Shown: in pieces, positions 11,480 to 22,631 of the stretch
Position numbering within the stretch: position 1 is the stretch's first letter
How the letters are laid out: every line of letters starts with the position of its first letter
Assembly: GCA_964035795.1 (NCBI GenBank)
Contig: OZ038320.1
Location: forward strand, 18,432,589 to 18,496,588
Length of the DNA: 64,000 nucleotides
Reading direction: 5' to 3'
DNA from: Pterobdella sp. o SKG-2022
Lineage: Eukaryota; Annelida; Clitellata; Hirudinida; Piscicolidae
Position numbers and translations under genes: made by a program
Notes under the pieces: generated by a model
Databases searched by the model: none
What the model was told of the DNA's origin: nothing
Seen by the model: only the letters and a program-made list of their open reading frames with translations

Positions 11480-12260
11480 TTATGAATTTTCTTTGAAGCT
11501 AGTTCAAAGAAAGCAGATTGACAAGGCTATTATTTTTTTTAAAGCTTTTGATTCTGCTTCTCATCAATCTTTAAACTGCACTACTATTGCATTACAAGCT
11601 GGAGTTACTCATAGATCAAGGATTTTTTGAACAACAGAACTAAAAATTCATTGTTTACTGACGACATTTACAATGATTTGATGTACTCCACCAGACTGTT
11701 TGCATAGTCTAAAAAGAAATGGAAAAGCCGGGTTGTTGTGCTTCTCCACATAAAATCTTCATCAGTTTTCAGTATGGGAGAAAACCTGAAAAATGAATTT
11801 TCATTTAGATTAATACAGCATAATGTCTATCATGAAGGCAGAAAAAATCGAGGTTTACAAAGATAAATTGCATGGACACCTAATAATGCACCTATAGTTA
11901 ATTGAATACATGGGTTTTTGATCGAAGAGATTCAGTTGGAAAAATCATCTAAGCAAAATGGCTAAGAATAGCACACAGCGTCTTGTGATTTTTGAAAGTT
12001 GGAAACTGACAATGTAAGAATAAGAGCAAGCGCTTACAAAACCTTAATAATATCCCACTAAGGCTGTTCAGCTTGGAGTAATAATGAAAAGGAATTCAAC
12101 AAAGTTGCATACTTTTTATGCTTTCAATAAAAAATTTCAATTGTTTCGATGAGTTGGTTGAAAATGAAAACATTGAATTTAATTATTTTAGATCTCTTTT
12201 TTATCGGAAATCAATCTCAACTAAGTATAAAAAAGTATCTATTAAAGTTAGAGTAAGTAA
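11480..12260 (+). mobile_element. possible degenerate reverse transcriptase fragment
   Basis: Near 11510-11620 the frame reads KAFDSASHQSLNCTTIALQ then AGVTHRS, resembling the AFDxVxHxxLxxAL...GI block of LINE reverse transcriptases. Further on, open pieces such as GKAGVVRLLHIKSSSVFSMG look coding but carry stops. The Asp of the catalytic block is kept, but the YADD block was not found. A weak call. Confidence 0.35.
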
Positions 12261-12334
12261 ATTAATTCAGTATTTATAAATTTGAGATCCTATGTATTCT
12301 AACCAGTTGATATAAAAATTCATTAATTTCTTTT

Positions 12335-15300
12335 TCATATAAGTGGGGGCACAGACGGGTCATCGACAAAAGAATCGCTATTTTCTCTTTCGGGAAGTTT
12401 TTCTTTTTTGAAATTCTTATAAGATGAGTTGAAAATGTTGTTAAAATCGACAGTCTTATGACAAGCTGGGTCCACTTCTAGTAGTTGGGTCTGAGCTTGC
12501 TGCGGTTTCCTCTCTTTTTGTAAAACCCTTCATGAAGTGTGAATACGATTTACATTTCCATCAAAAACAATTTTTTTGAATAATAATATTTAAATATAGA
12601 TTTATTATTAAATTTTAGTTAGATGCTTGGGATTTTGAAACTAGTTTCATTCTCATCGTTTATTGATTTAATTTTCTTTACTTTGATTTGTATACTAATA
12701 TCTAAAGTTTTTCTTTGTTTGAAATAGCTTTTATCCCCTTATCATCACCATCCAAGTAATAACTTTCCTTACTCTTCCTTTTTTCAGTCCACACACCCTT
12801 TTTGAGAATTTGCAAAACTTTATTTAGAACAAATACTTTTTATGGATGCTGCAGGGGTTGACACAATTGAACTTCGGCAGTACAGACCTCACGTGTGCCA
12901 ATGGATCAATCTGCCACAATGAGATTCCAAACTTGAGACATTTCAATTAAAAGTTTAATTCTATGTTTGAAATTTATATAAAATTAATTTAAAAACCTTA
13001 TACTATCTACTATAGCTTCATAAATTGAGTTTTATTGAAGTTTTCCAACCAGTATAATTTCTAATTTAAGAAGAAATACATTGTTTACGAAAAATAATTG
13101 AATGCTACTCTGGGCATTATGATGATCAGTCTGCCCGAAGCTGATGACCTTTCAGCTCGTGACTTCTCGGCAAACACTTCATCCGGAAGAACTAGTTGTA
13201 AAACCTGATTGAAAAACATAAACTTTATTTTTTATAAGTTATCATTCAAGTTTAATCATTCGATTTATTGATTCTATTCAAAAGTTATTTCATGAGACCT
13301 TTCCTTTGATAACAACTTGTACATAGGTAGGTTGGACATCAACCATACATTGGTCTGTCGCTAAATACCTGCCCAATGTTATTGAAACATTATTTTTGAA
13401 AAAAGTATGATTTTTTTATTTTTTGTTTTTTTCATATATAATTTTTAAATTAGAAGGACGAATAATCTTTTTTTGAAATATTGGAATTACCAATGAGCTT
13501 TAACATGATATATGATATATAATACGCCTGGTTGCGACCAACCTGAAAACAGCCACGTCCAAAATTAGATTATCTCCACTGTCGTCTTCAGTTAATAAAA
13601 ATTTTACTCTGAATATAAAAAATAGTTTTTAATTTTAAAACTCTATTTACCCGATACATAGAGGTGAAAAATTAAAAGATTTATACCATTCTAAATCTTC
13701 TTCATTATTTTTGATTTTGTAGGAACATTTTGTGTGCTTTTTAAAAAATATATCTAATCTATCTAACAATTTTTTTATACTGAAGTTTCACAAAAGGTTG
13801 TATTTGTCAAAAATTATATTTTTTTAAATAATAAATGTATCTAAAAACGGCCTTATTTCGGAGTTTAGAAAATAAATTTCTATTTGATATATAGAACCTA
13901 CTTGGGTTCATTAATATTCAATCTTCTGCCATCTTTAGTAGTCAACCGAACCGGTTCTTTTTCCCTCGGCCTAATTGGTTCAATGATCAACTTCAAAATT
14001 ATTTTATATCTTTTGAACTCAATTAACAGGTTTTAATTAATTATTTTTTCTAATTTCTCAAAATAAATAAATGGTCGACGATAAAATTATGAAAATAATG
14101 AATAAATTCAACGCTAATATTCTATTATACTTTAGTTTATGTTTCTCTTCTTTATCCCTCTGAAATTTATACAAACGTTGTCTTGATTCTGGGGTGTACT
14201 CAGTCTTTTCAGCCCAAAACCTTCCAACAGTATTTTTTAACAGTAATCAACTTGATGAGTTAGTTATTATTCAGTATTTTTTGTAAAATAAATTGTAAAC
14301 TTTTGGGTACTTTTTATTTTTCTCTTCTTCATCTATGGTGTCATCATTTAGATAATCCTCCCTTCAAAATTATAGAATATTTATTATAAATTCATTCATG
14401 AAGTTCAATGCCTTAACCAAACCAAACATAAACACTGTATGAAAGTTGAACAACTCACTCGTCGGGTACAGTTGAGTTCTTATTTTTTCCCTTATAAGTT
14501 ATAAAAACATTTTAATTAAATTAAGATATCATTTTTTCTCCCATTATACAATTTAATTAAATTTAAAAATTTTCTAATCTAATAAAAAGAAAAAAAAAAC
14601 AAAATTAATCAACCCGTTTTGTTATATATGCTTTTTGCTGTGCTCGAATATCATTTTTTATTTCTTCGAGAATCTAAATGTTCCATTAAAGATTATATTT
14701 ATTTTAGCATTTCATTTCAAAATGCAACCTGTAGAGCCAAGATTCTCTCTGACTTAGTTATTTGTATTCCATCCAATTTCTAAAAAAAAATTTCTTACTT
14801 AAAGTTCGCAATCAAAATGTGATTTATGTTTAATATTTTATTTTCAAACAACGAAAACAATTACTTCCAACTGAGGCAAGGATGCTACAACATACTGTCT
14901 GTAATATTCAAACTTAGTGCAGGGGTTTCCAGTCAAATACCTTAGAATATGAACAAGATTTGAAATTTTTTCTACGGTACAATTTTTATCATTTATGAGA
15001 AGAAAGGTAGCCTTATGAACTGTGCGAGCTATCGAGGTGTAAAGCTTTTAGAGCATGATATGAAAGTGGTGGAAAGGTTGTTGGAGAAGAGGTTAAGAAA
15101 GTTAATGAAAGTTGACCAAATGCAATTTGGTTTTATGCCTAGCAGAAGCATAATGGACGCTATTTTAATTTTTTAGAAGAATGCAGAAAACCTACCTTGA
15201 AAAGAATAGGAAGCTTTTTATCTGTTTTGTTGATTTGGAGAAGGCTTTCGATCGGTTGCCAAGAAAGGGGATTGAATGGGCGCTGAGAAAGAAGTTGGTC

Positions 15301-17363
15301 CCGGAAAGGCTGGTTCAGGCAGTAATGTCGATGTAAAAAAGAGCAAATACGCGGGTTCAAGTTGTTAGTGAACACTCGGAAGAATTTGATGTTGGTGTAG
15401 GTGTTCATCAAGGATCGGTTCTTTCACCGTTTTTATTTTCAATAGTGCTAGATGTACTGTCTAAAAGTGGATAAAAAAGTGCTATATAAGAACTGCTTTA
15501 TGCAGCTGACTTGGTTTTGGTGGCAGAGACTATGTAAGAACTGAAAACAAAATTCATCCGTTGGAAGCAGCTTTTGAAAGGAAAGGATTGAGGGACTTGT
15601 TAAGACAAAAGTCATGGAAAGTGGTGGTGGTAGTGGGGTTGTTGTCGTGGCTAAAATTGATCCATGTAGTTTGTGTGGTAAGAGGGCTAGGTTAAATTTT
15701 TTGAAGTCCAAGAAATATAAAAAGTGGTTTTATGCGCGGTGTGCTAGAGTAAAAAGAGGTTCTTGTAAGATGAATGGAAATGTTGAATGCAGGGTTTGTA
15801 TGAATATTTCAAATGAAAAGTGTAATAATGTTTCAAATGTTTGTCTGAGTGAGTTAGAGAAGGCAAATAGTTATTGTTATCTAGGGGACAATATGAATGG
15901 TGGAGGAGGAAGTGAGCTAGCTATTACACGAAGAATAGGGCTGGGCTGGAAGGCATTCAACAGTATGTCTTCTATGTTATGTGGTAAAAGACACACATGG
16001 AATATCAAAAAACAAATTTATAGGACATGTTGAGAAGCCTGTTTTGACATATGGTCCCTATAGCTCAATGGTTGAGCATTAGACTAATTATCTAAAGTTA
16101 CCGGGTTCGATCTCGCGTGGGCCGACAATTATCCCCTGTTCCACAGTGTGTTTTCGCTACATTAAATTTGTAGCTTTGATCTATAAGAAAAAGCGCTTTA
16201 TAAATACCTCATTACATTAAATTAAATACATTACCTTACATGGCTCGAAAACTTGAGTGATAAGATCCGTTAGAAAGATTATTTTGAGAAGAGCATAAAA
16301 ACGGAAGCTCCGAATGATGTGCAGCTTGTGAGTACAAAAGAGTTGATGGTTAGATTGGGGTTGGATAAGACAAATAAGTGGTGATACAAGGAAATTTGAG
16401 ATGTTTGAAACATGTTGTAAAGAAAGGGGATGATTATTGTGTTAAGCAGGCGTGGAGGTTTGAAGTGGAAGGCAGTACAGGAAAGAGAAAGCTAAGGTTA
16501 GCTCAAAAATATATGATGGAAAACTTTTGTTGTGAGGTTGGATTAGGTTTTGAAAATGCCGACGACAGAGTAAAATATAGAGAAAAAATAAGGTCGTGGA
16601 AAGAAGTCAGTGACTCCTATGAAAAAAGAAAGATGCTGACTATAATAAAATACTGATACTGCTCGATTCAGATAAAGAACGTTCAGATAAATTGATGAAT
16701 GCATAACATTTTTTTGTCTTAAATTTTTTTCAAATATCATGAACAGCTCACAAATCTTTGAGAAACTCTAAACATTTCAATGATTGCACAGACATCAAGT
16801 CACCGATGAAGTTGGCTGTTAAATCCAATTTTTCTAATGATTCACATCCTTTTTTGAATATTAAACGTTAAATGAAGTAACAAATGATAATACTCTTTAC
16901 CTTCAAGATTTTCAATTCTTTCAATATTGTTGAGTCCAAGTTTCAAATATTCAAGCTTTTTTAATCTACTCAAACTTTCTATAAAAATTCAAGTTTTTTT
17001 ATAACGGAAACATGAAAATTCGTTCGGAATCAAAATTTTTCACCTATTTTTGGAATAAGATTGCTTGTAAGATCTAATATTTTTAATTCTCTGCACCATT
17101 TATCTAAATATTCTAATCTGCCAAATTATTTGAAAATACATTTATTAAAAATTTTTCATTACCACATGGATAATATTAAACTTCTCAATGTCTCTTTGAT
17201 GTAGGGCCACTTCTTCCAAAGAGAATATTACCCCTTCGTTATGTTCGGAACTTTTCCGTAGTAGTTCTTCCGTAACTAATGTAAAAAAAAATATTTACCT
17301 TTATGTCCATAAACTTTCTTATTTTCCTATAATTTCAAAAGTTATAATCTTACTTCGAACCAT
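12335..17363 (-). CDS. DNAAF11: dynein axonemal assembly factor 11 (LRRC6/tilB)
   Basis: Cytoplasmic factor needed to pre-assemble dynein arms of motile cilia. Exons: 17363-17354, 17275-17182, 17117-17044, 16978-16901, 16848-16752, 14940-14865, 14779-14729, 14673-14614, 14490-14459, 14361-14311, 14220-14131, 14009-13902, 13608-13543, 13368-13299, 13204-13109, and a last exon from about 12527 to 12335. The first fifteen give 351 residues in one frame. N-terminus: [20 protein letters not shown], then leucine-rich repeats ([46 protein letters not shown]), the LRR cap [15 protein letters not shown], an acidic coiled part, [19 protein letters not shown], and a CS-like domain ([28 protein letters not shown]). 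The protein ends DDPSVPPLI, a family hallmark. The junction into the last exon is out of phase, so a short exon between 12530 and 13108 is missing from my model. Confidence 0.95.
15000..16660 (+). mobile_element. degenerate LINE inside a DNAAF11 intron
   Basis: The plus strand reads [39 protein letters not shown]-like remains near 15400, then a Cys finger ([13 protein letters not shown]...ARCARVKRG...CRVC at 15650-15790), [15 protein letters not shown], and [17 protein letters not shown]. The C-terminal part continues at 16378 ([20 protein letters not shown]) after an inserted SINE. It has several stops and frameshifts and is dead. Its order, reverse transcriptase then PHD-like finger then YLGD block, matches the element at 51957-53705, so the two are relatives. 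It lies antisense to the host gene within the 1.8-kb intron between the exons ending at 16752 and starting at 14940. Confidence 0.85.
16053..16235 (+). repeat. tRNA-derived SINE, copy 2, nested in the LINE
   Basis: The head is tRNA-like: A-box region TAGCTCAATGGTTGAGCA, an anticodon-arm-like TTAGACTAATTATCTAA, and a B box GGTTCGATC at 16104-16112. A tRNA-unrelated body and a tail AAAAAGCGCTTTATAAATACC with CATTACATTA follow. It interrupts the LINE codons for LTYGSKTW: the LINE text stops at TTGACATATGG and resumes with CATGGCTCGAAAACTT, so ACAT-GG is roughly repeated at both sides. The acceptor-stem half does not fold as a true tRNA gene, so it is not called a tRNA. Confidence 0.8.
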
Positions 17364-17615
17364 CTTTTGTTTTCAATATCCTAGCAACAGACACTTGTGA
17401 AGGAAATTGAAAAATTTTTTAATTGGTTTATTATTAAAATTTTTTAAAAATTATAGTTATTATTGTTTAAATTTTATTTAAATGAAAAATTTTTAACTTT
17501 TAACATTAAAGAGCGATAAAATATTTAAAACACTTGAAAACGCAAGTTATTTTGTATATTAAAAGCTCTAAAAGTATTGATTGGCGAAAAATTTATTTTT
17601 TTTCTTATCTTAAAA
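17364..17615. promoter_or_regulatory. shared divergent promoter region, DNAAF11 and RCL1
   Basis: The two start codons point away from each other and are 252 bp apart, so both 5' UTRs and both core promoters must fit here, unless either gene has a non-coding first exon farther off. The sequence is AT-rich with long A/T runs. I see no clear TATA, X-box or other named site. Confidence 0.55.
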
Positions 17616-20600
17616 ATGGAGGTATTCAAATATAAAGGAAGTAATTTTTTTAGGCAGAGAATTTTATTAGCAACATTAACTGGAAAAAGTGTAACAATAA
17701 CAGATTTTGAAGACGGAGTTTCTTGTAAGTTATTGAACTGTGTGATTTTCATTTTTCAACTTTAAAAAGTATTTTAATTTTTTTGTTTGAAGTTAAATAT
17801 TTAAAATTATTTGCTGAAGAAGATGGGCTATAAGCAGAATGATGATGATGATGTTGAAAAAGTATCATTACCTAAATTTCTAGTATTTTATAAGACATCA
17901 TTCATAAATTCTTCAAATATTGTACTAAAACTGTTTTTACACAGCATTCGAAGTAGATTTATTGAAACTGATTGAAAAAGTCACCAGTGGCTCACAGATT
18001 AAAATACACCAATCATGTAAATATTCATTCATTTCATATCATATTTCTTTAAATTATTGAAACTATTTATAAAATTATATTTGCTGTTTTGTAAATTCAG
18101 CTTTGAATGTAAGAATAAAACAAAAGTTTCAAATCATTCACAAGTTTTGGTTAACATTGATTGTATATTTTGTTTGAAAGGATTATAATAAATTTTATTA
18201 TAAAAGTAACTTTATTGAATAAACTCGGAATTCAATTTTCTGTATAATATCACTTTTATAATGAAAAGCTTTTTATTACTTCGTAATGAATTTCAAAATA
18301 TTGTTTATTGTTTATCAAAAATTAATTTACAGCTATTAAAGCAGACTTAAATGTGATTTTCATAAATGTATAATTACTTTATGTATATGAAAAAATAAGA
18401 TAAAATCTGTCATGAAATAATACAATTGATGACAGCCACTGTGGTATCATATAGACCCGGAGTTCTGGGTGGAGGCAAACTACACCATGACTGTGATCTT
18501 GCAAGGTTTTCTATCATTTGTTGAAATTCTTTATATATTATATGCTAAATTGAATGTTTTATAAATAAATGTTTTTTTTTAATTTCAAGTTTTTGAAAAT
18601 ATTAATTTTTTCTATAAAAAACAAAAATTCAAAATGATAACAAATGTTTCTGAATAAAATATAATTTAAAATTTTTCTACAGGGGCATAACATATTACTT
18701 GGAAGTGTTGATATGTTTGGGAGCATTTATGAAGACGCCACTAAAAGCTACTTTGACTGGCATTACAAACCATCATCTTGACGTTTCTGTAGGAGACATT
18801 TGTTGCGATATCATTGCTAGTAGTTTCAATTGATGCAAACAAAGCAACAACGTTAATATATAAAAGTAGTAGTAGTGCATCCGATCTTCAGTTTGATGCT
18901 TAGTTGGAACACATTAAACTTGATATACTAAAGTTTATGTTTTATGGGACTATTAATAAATTCTATAACATTATCAAAAATATCATTGATAAAAATTAAT
19001 ATAAGGCTTGAACTACCAGGTGGATGCTATTCAACTTGGCTGCCTTCCCTACCTCACAAAGTTCTTGGGCTCTGATGAAGGCCTCTCTTTAACGGTTGTT
19101 ATATATGTGTATTTGAAGCTGTGTATGTGTCATATACATTTGATTTCAACATGAGTTCTACAGTGAAGGAAGTATGTTTTGGTATTTATAGAATGTACCG
19201 TTACCATTTTTTGCAAAATTTTAAGTTAATATTAATACATTATCTCCATCATTTCTATGTTATCAGCGTACTAATTTTTCTTTATATTCATCTAAAAAGT
19301 TTGTAGATACCCTATTCATTATCTTGAAACTTTATAAATGTTATACATATTTTCATACACATTCATGCATCACCAACCCAGATAAACAAGAGAGGGGTGA
19401 GTCTAGAGGGTGGAGGTGAAGTGGTCTTTGAGTGTCCCACCAAACAGAAACTTAGGCCTTTGATGGCTGTCACTGATTCCAAAGTAATTACACTAATTAT
19501 TTAGGTCAATTGATAGGTTTGACTTTCTGATTTTGAAAATTATTTCAAAAGCTTTGGTATAATGAATCACTTATAATTAACTTTACTGAAATTAATCGCT
19601 CGATTTTTTTAAAAGTCGATGTTTAACATATGAAGCATTATAAAATAAATATAGTTATAACACAGCTTGAAAATTGAAGGAAATTTGTGTTTAAAGTATC
19701 AAACCTGCAATAATCTACTGCCAACGGAAAGCTTTTTTTCACCGAATGTTACTTAAGGTGTGCAAGATAAGAGGCATCTCATGGGCAGTGAGGGTGTCAT
19801 CTTCGGAGATCAAGCGCATGACAGACTCGTGCAAGTCCCTACTCAATCACCTCACATCTGACATCTACATCACAAGTGACTATCGCAAAGGTTACTCTGT
19901 TGCATAAAGCTTTTGAAAAGTTACTGTTTGTTGTAATATATTCTTCAAAATTTAGATTTCAGCATTTATATTAATTTAAAATTCATATTTTTTTCATAAA
20001 TTCTCATCCACTATAATTTCTAAACCATTATCACCACTTCAAACCTTTCAAGGACCCGCAGCAGGAAAATCTCCAGGTTATGGCATAGTTCTGGTGGCTC
20101 AAAGACAAGATGGTTCAAGTGTGTGCAGTCAGGCATTAAGCAATCCCAAAGGATCGGAACTCGGACCATCTCTGGCTGAAGATATTGGCAAGGAAGCTGC
20201 GTTCAATTTGATGCTGGAGATAGAACGAGTTTGTTTCACTATTTCATATTTTTAGAGTAACAACTCCACTCAGTTTTTGTATTCATTATACCTTTCTTAA
20301 TCAATCTGTATAAGCTTATTTGATAAATATTTAATAAAAGAGATAATATTTATGCCCTTACGTTAAAATTGATTACTTAATTCTTTTAAATGTAGTCTTA
20401 ATTTTTTACATTTTATTAATAATCATATATTTTGAATAAACAAAATTGACTATCTTATAAATATCTACAACTGCATTATTGAATATTGCAACTTCCGTCA
20501 TAAAGGGTGGCTATGTGGATTCAAGCAACCAGTACATAGCGACTACTCTGATGGTGCTAAATGACAGGGATGTGTCGAAGGTTGTGCTTGGTCCTCTGAC

Positions 20601-20934
20601 CTCTTACACGTTAGTGTTGTATGCATGGTGATGGAGGGCTTTGTATAGATGTTTGTAGTTTATTTTATTATTGTTAATGATGGTTTAGAATTTTTTCAAA
20701 AATATGAAGTTTAAAAATTTAAAATTTCTTGAAATTCTCAGAATCGAACACCTTCGACATATAAAAGATTTCTTCGGTATTGTTTTCAAAATTGACGCTG
20801 TAAAAGAAAAGAAAGGCCATGAATCCGAATCTGATGAAGATGATGATACGAATAAAAAATTAGAAATGACCAGATATATGTTGACGTGTGTTGGTTCTGG
20901 TTATAAAAACTTCAGTAAAGCTAGACTCGTTTGA
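17616..20934 (+). CDS. RCL1: RNA 3'-terminal phosphate cyclase-like protein RCL1
   Basis: Nucleolar protein of the SSU processome that works with BMS1 in early 18S rRNA processing. Unlike true RNA cyclases the family lacks cyclase activity. Ten exons join in phase to 376 residues (human about 373): 17616-17724, 17945-18016, 18436-18505, 18683-18788, 19020-19094, 19391-19483, 19758-19890, 20053-20228, 20506-20609, 20742-20934. Marks in order: MEVFKYKGSNFFRQRILLAT, FEVDLLKLIEKVTSGSQIKI, VVSYRPGVLGGGKLHHDCD, LTGITNHHLDVSVDAIQLG, LEGGGEVVFECP, VCKIRGISWAVRVSS, KSPGYGIVLVAQ, GGYVDSSNQYIATTLMVL and LTCVGSGYKNFSKARL. The C-terminal part has an acidic insert (about residues 338-352, HESESDEDDD) not typical of the family. 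The start is the first ATG before the conserved core. AATAAA follows 17 bp after the stop. Confidence 0.97.
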
Positions 20935-20950
20935 TTTTTTAATTTGTTTC

Positions 20951-20956
20951 AATAAA
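20951..20956 (+). terminator. poly(A) signal AATAAA for RCL1
   Basis: Canonical hexamer only 17 bp past the RCL1 stop codon, which predicts a very short 3' UTR. Confidence 0.6.
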
Positions 20957-21605
20957 AGATGACTTGAGCTTTCTTCATATAATTTTAACTGTCCATTGTT
21001 AATTTGTTTCCGTACAGATTTACCAGGAATTGAAAAAATACAAAATTCATTCTAAAGGAAATATAATTGTGTTATTTTAATCACATTTCGTTATGGTAAG
21101 GTAATTTTTAAAAAGGAAATTTATTGAGTTAATTTTTCTTAAGAAAATTAGAAAACGTTTTTCATTGTAGAATTTAAAAAGAGAAAGATTTTAATATTGT
21201 GTATATTCCCTTTTTAATATCCATATGATTAAAATTCAAAATAGCTTTTTCAATTCTTCATCCTTTATTTGATTTTTATTTCATATTGTCGTTATTCATT
21301 ATTTTGATTAAACTCGCGATGTTTTTGAAATTAGTTTTTTGCGAAACTTGACTTCTTGAAACATTGCTCCATTTCGTAATATTACTTTCTTGATCATCAT
21401 TTATATTTTCATGCTTTTTTTATTTTTTGCATTTATGCCTCGCAGATTCTTATCAATCTTTCGAGTCCACTTTAATTTTCCATACATGCTACAATCTTTC
21501 AATATATCATCTAAATTATCAAATTTTTTATTCCATTTTTTTCATTTTATTTTTTTTTCTATTGATTGTTTTGTTATTATTAACTTTTGGTGGGAGTTTA
21601 ATCAG

Positions 21606-22631
21606 GATTACAAGAAGGGTCAAATCAATCAAAGCTCTCGCAACACTCATAACTGCTGGGTGGACGGTGAGGTGGGGTGGTGATACGAAACTTTTCAATT
21701 TCTATTTAATTCATTTTTTTCATTTTTACTGATTTTAGTTTACTTTCAGTTGAAATGGCATAATAATATTGAGCTAAAATGTATGTGAAATAAAATAACC
21801 ATACATTTCGTTTTGATTAAAAAATGCTGTCAATGAATTTAATATTTATTTATCAACTTCAAAAGGTTTATATGAGTTTCATGTTAAAGTTTTTAATAAA
21901 GCGATAACATAGATTAAATTTTAATATTCTTGATACTTGGCTCATTCTTGTTGGTTGTGCATAGAGAAATGCACGTTTTGATGGGTATTTATTAAATCAG
22001 GATGCCCTCACAGACAAACCCTATATGTCAAACGATCCGAAAGTTGTCGACCATACCCGCAATCCAAGTTTGTTTCAATATTAATATTGAGGCTACTTTT
22101 TCTTTTGTTTTTGCTTTCAAAATAGCTCCATTTTTGTCAAAGTTCATAATTTGAAATTTAACTTGGTTTTATGATGTAATTGTAATTTTATTTTCTAAAG
22201 AATAATTTTTCTGATTCTTTATATTTATATTTGAGGTTATAAAGAAATATTCGGTAATGAAGATACAACCCGGTTGAGAATGTGTTAGTCCTGTCAATTT
22301 GAACACGTTGTAAATGATTTTGTGATCAATATTGTCACTTAAAATTTGTCCAGCTTCGATTGGCCTTGTCAAGATTTCAAAAAGTTAATATGAAAACAAA
22401 AAATCGTATAAGAATCTTATGATTAAATTTATTTCTAAGCTAATGAACAAAAATTGATCTAATCGAGAATACTTACATAAAATCAAATTTGAATTCATTT
22501 TAATTTTACATCAAGGAACTTTTGGACTTCATTTGATTTTGTGTACATAGTAGTTTAAAAAGTTTATTTTTATTATTACAGATGTGTTAGAGTCACTTCA
22601 CTCTTCAATTTCACGCAAGGGAGCTTCGTAA
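21606..22631 (+). CDS. unrecognised gene, three 3' exons
   Basis: Three exons join in phase: 21606-21666, 21965-22067 and 22582-22631. The product part reads ITRRVKSIKALATLITAGWT, then RNARFDGYLLNQDALTDKPY, then MSNDPKVVDHTRNPNVLES, then LHSSISRKGAS and a stop. Support comes from clean acceptors (TTAATCAG, GTGCATAG, ATTATTACAG), donors and matching phases, and from a base composition richer than the flanks. The polar C-terminal tail looks like the cytosolic end of a membrane protein or a soluble tail. I do not recognise the family. Upstream exons must lie between about 20960 and 21600 or be very short. It is separate from RCL1, whose stop and poly(A) signal come before it, unless the exons are an alternative RCL1 end. 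Confidence 0.5.

Noticed and set aside
15448..15711. Minus-strand 87-residue frame in the DNAAF11 intron
   Set aside because: It is antisense to the LINE finger region, and DNAAF11 exons on that strand lie outside it.
16053..16126. A functional tRNA gene
   Set aside because: The A and B boxes are present, but the acceptor stem does not pair, and the block continues into a SINE body and tail shared with the copy at 2704.
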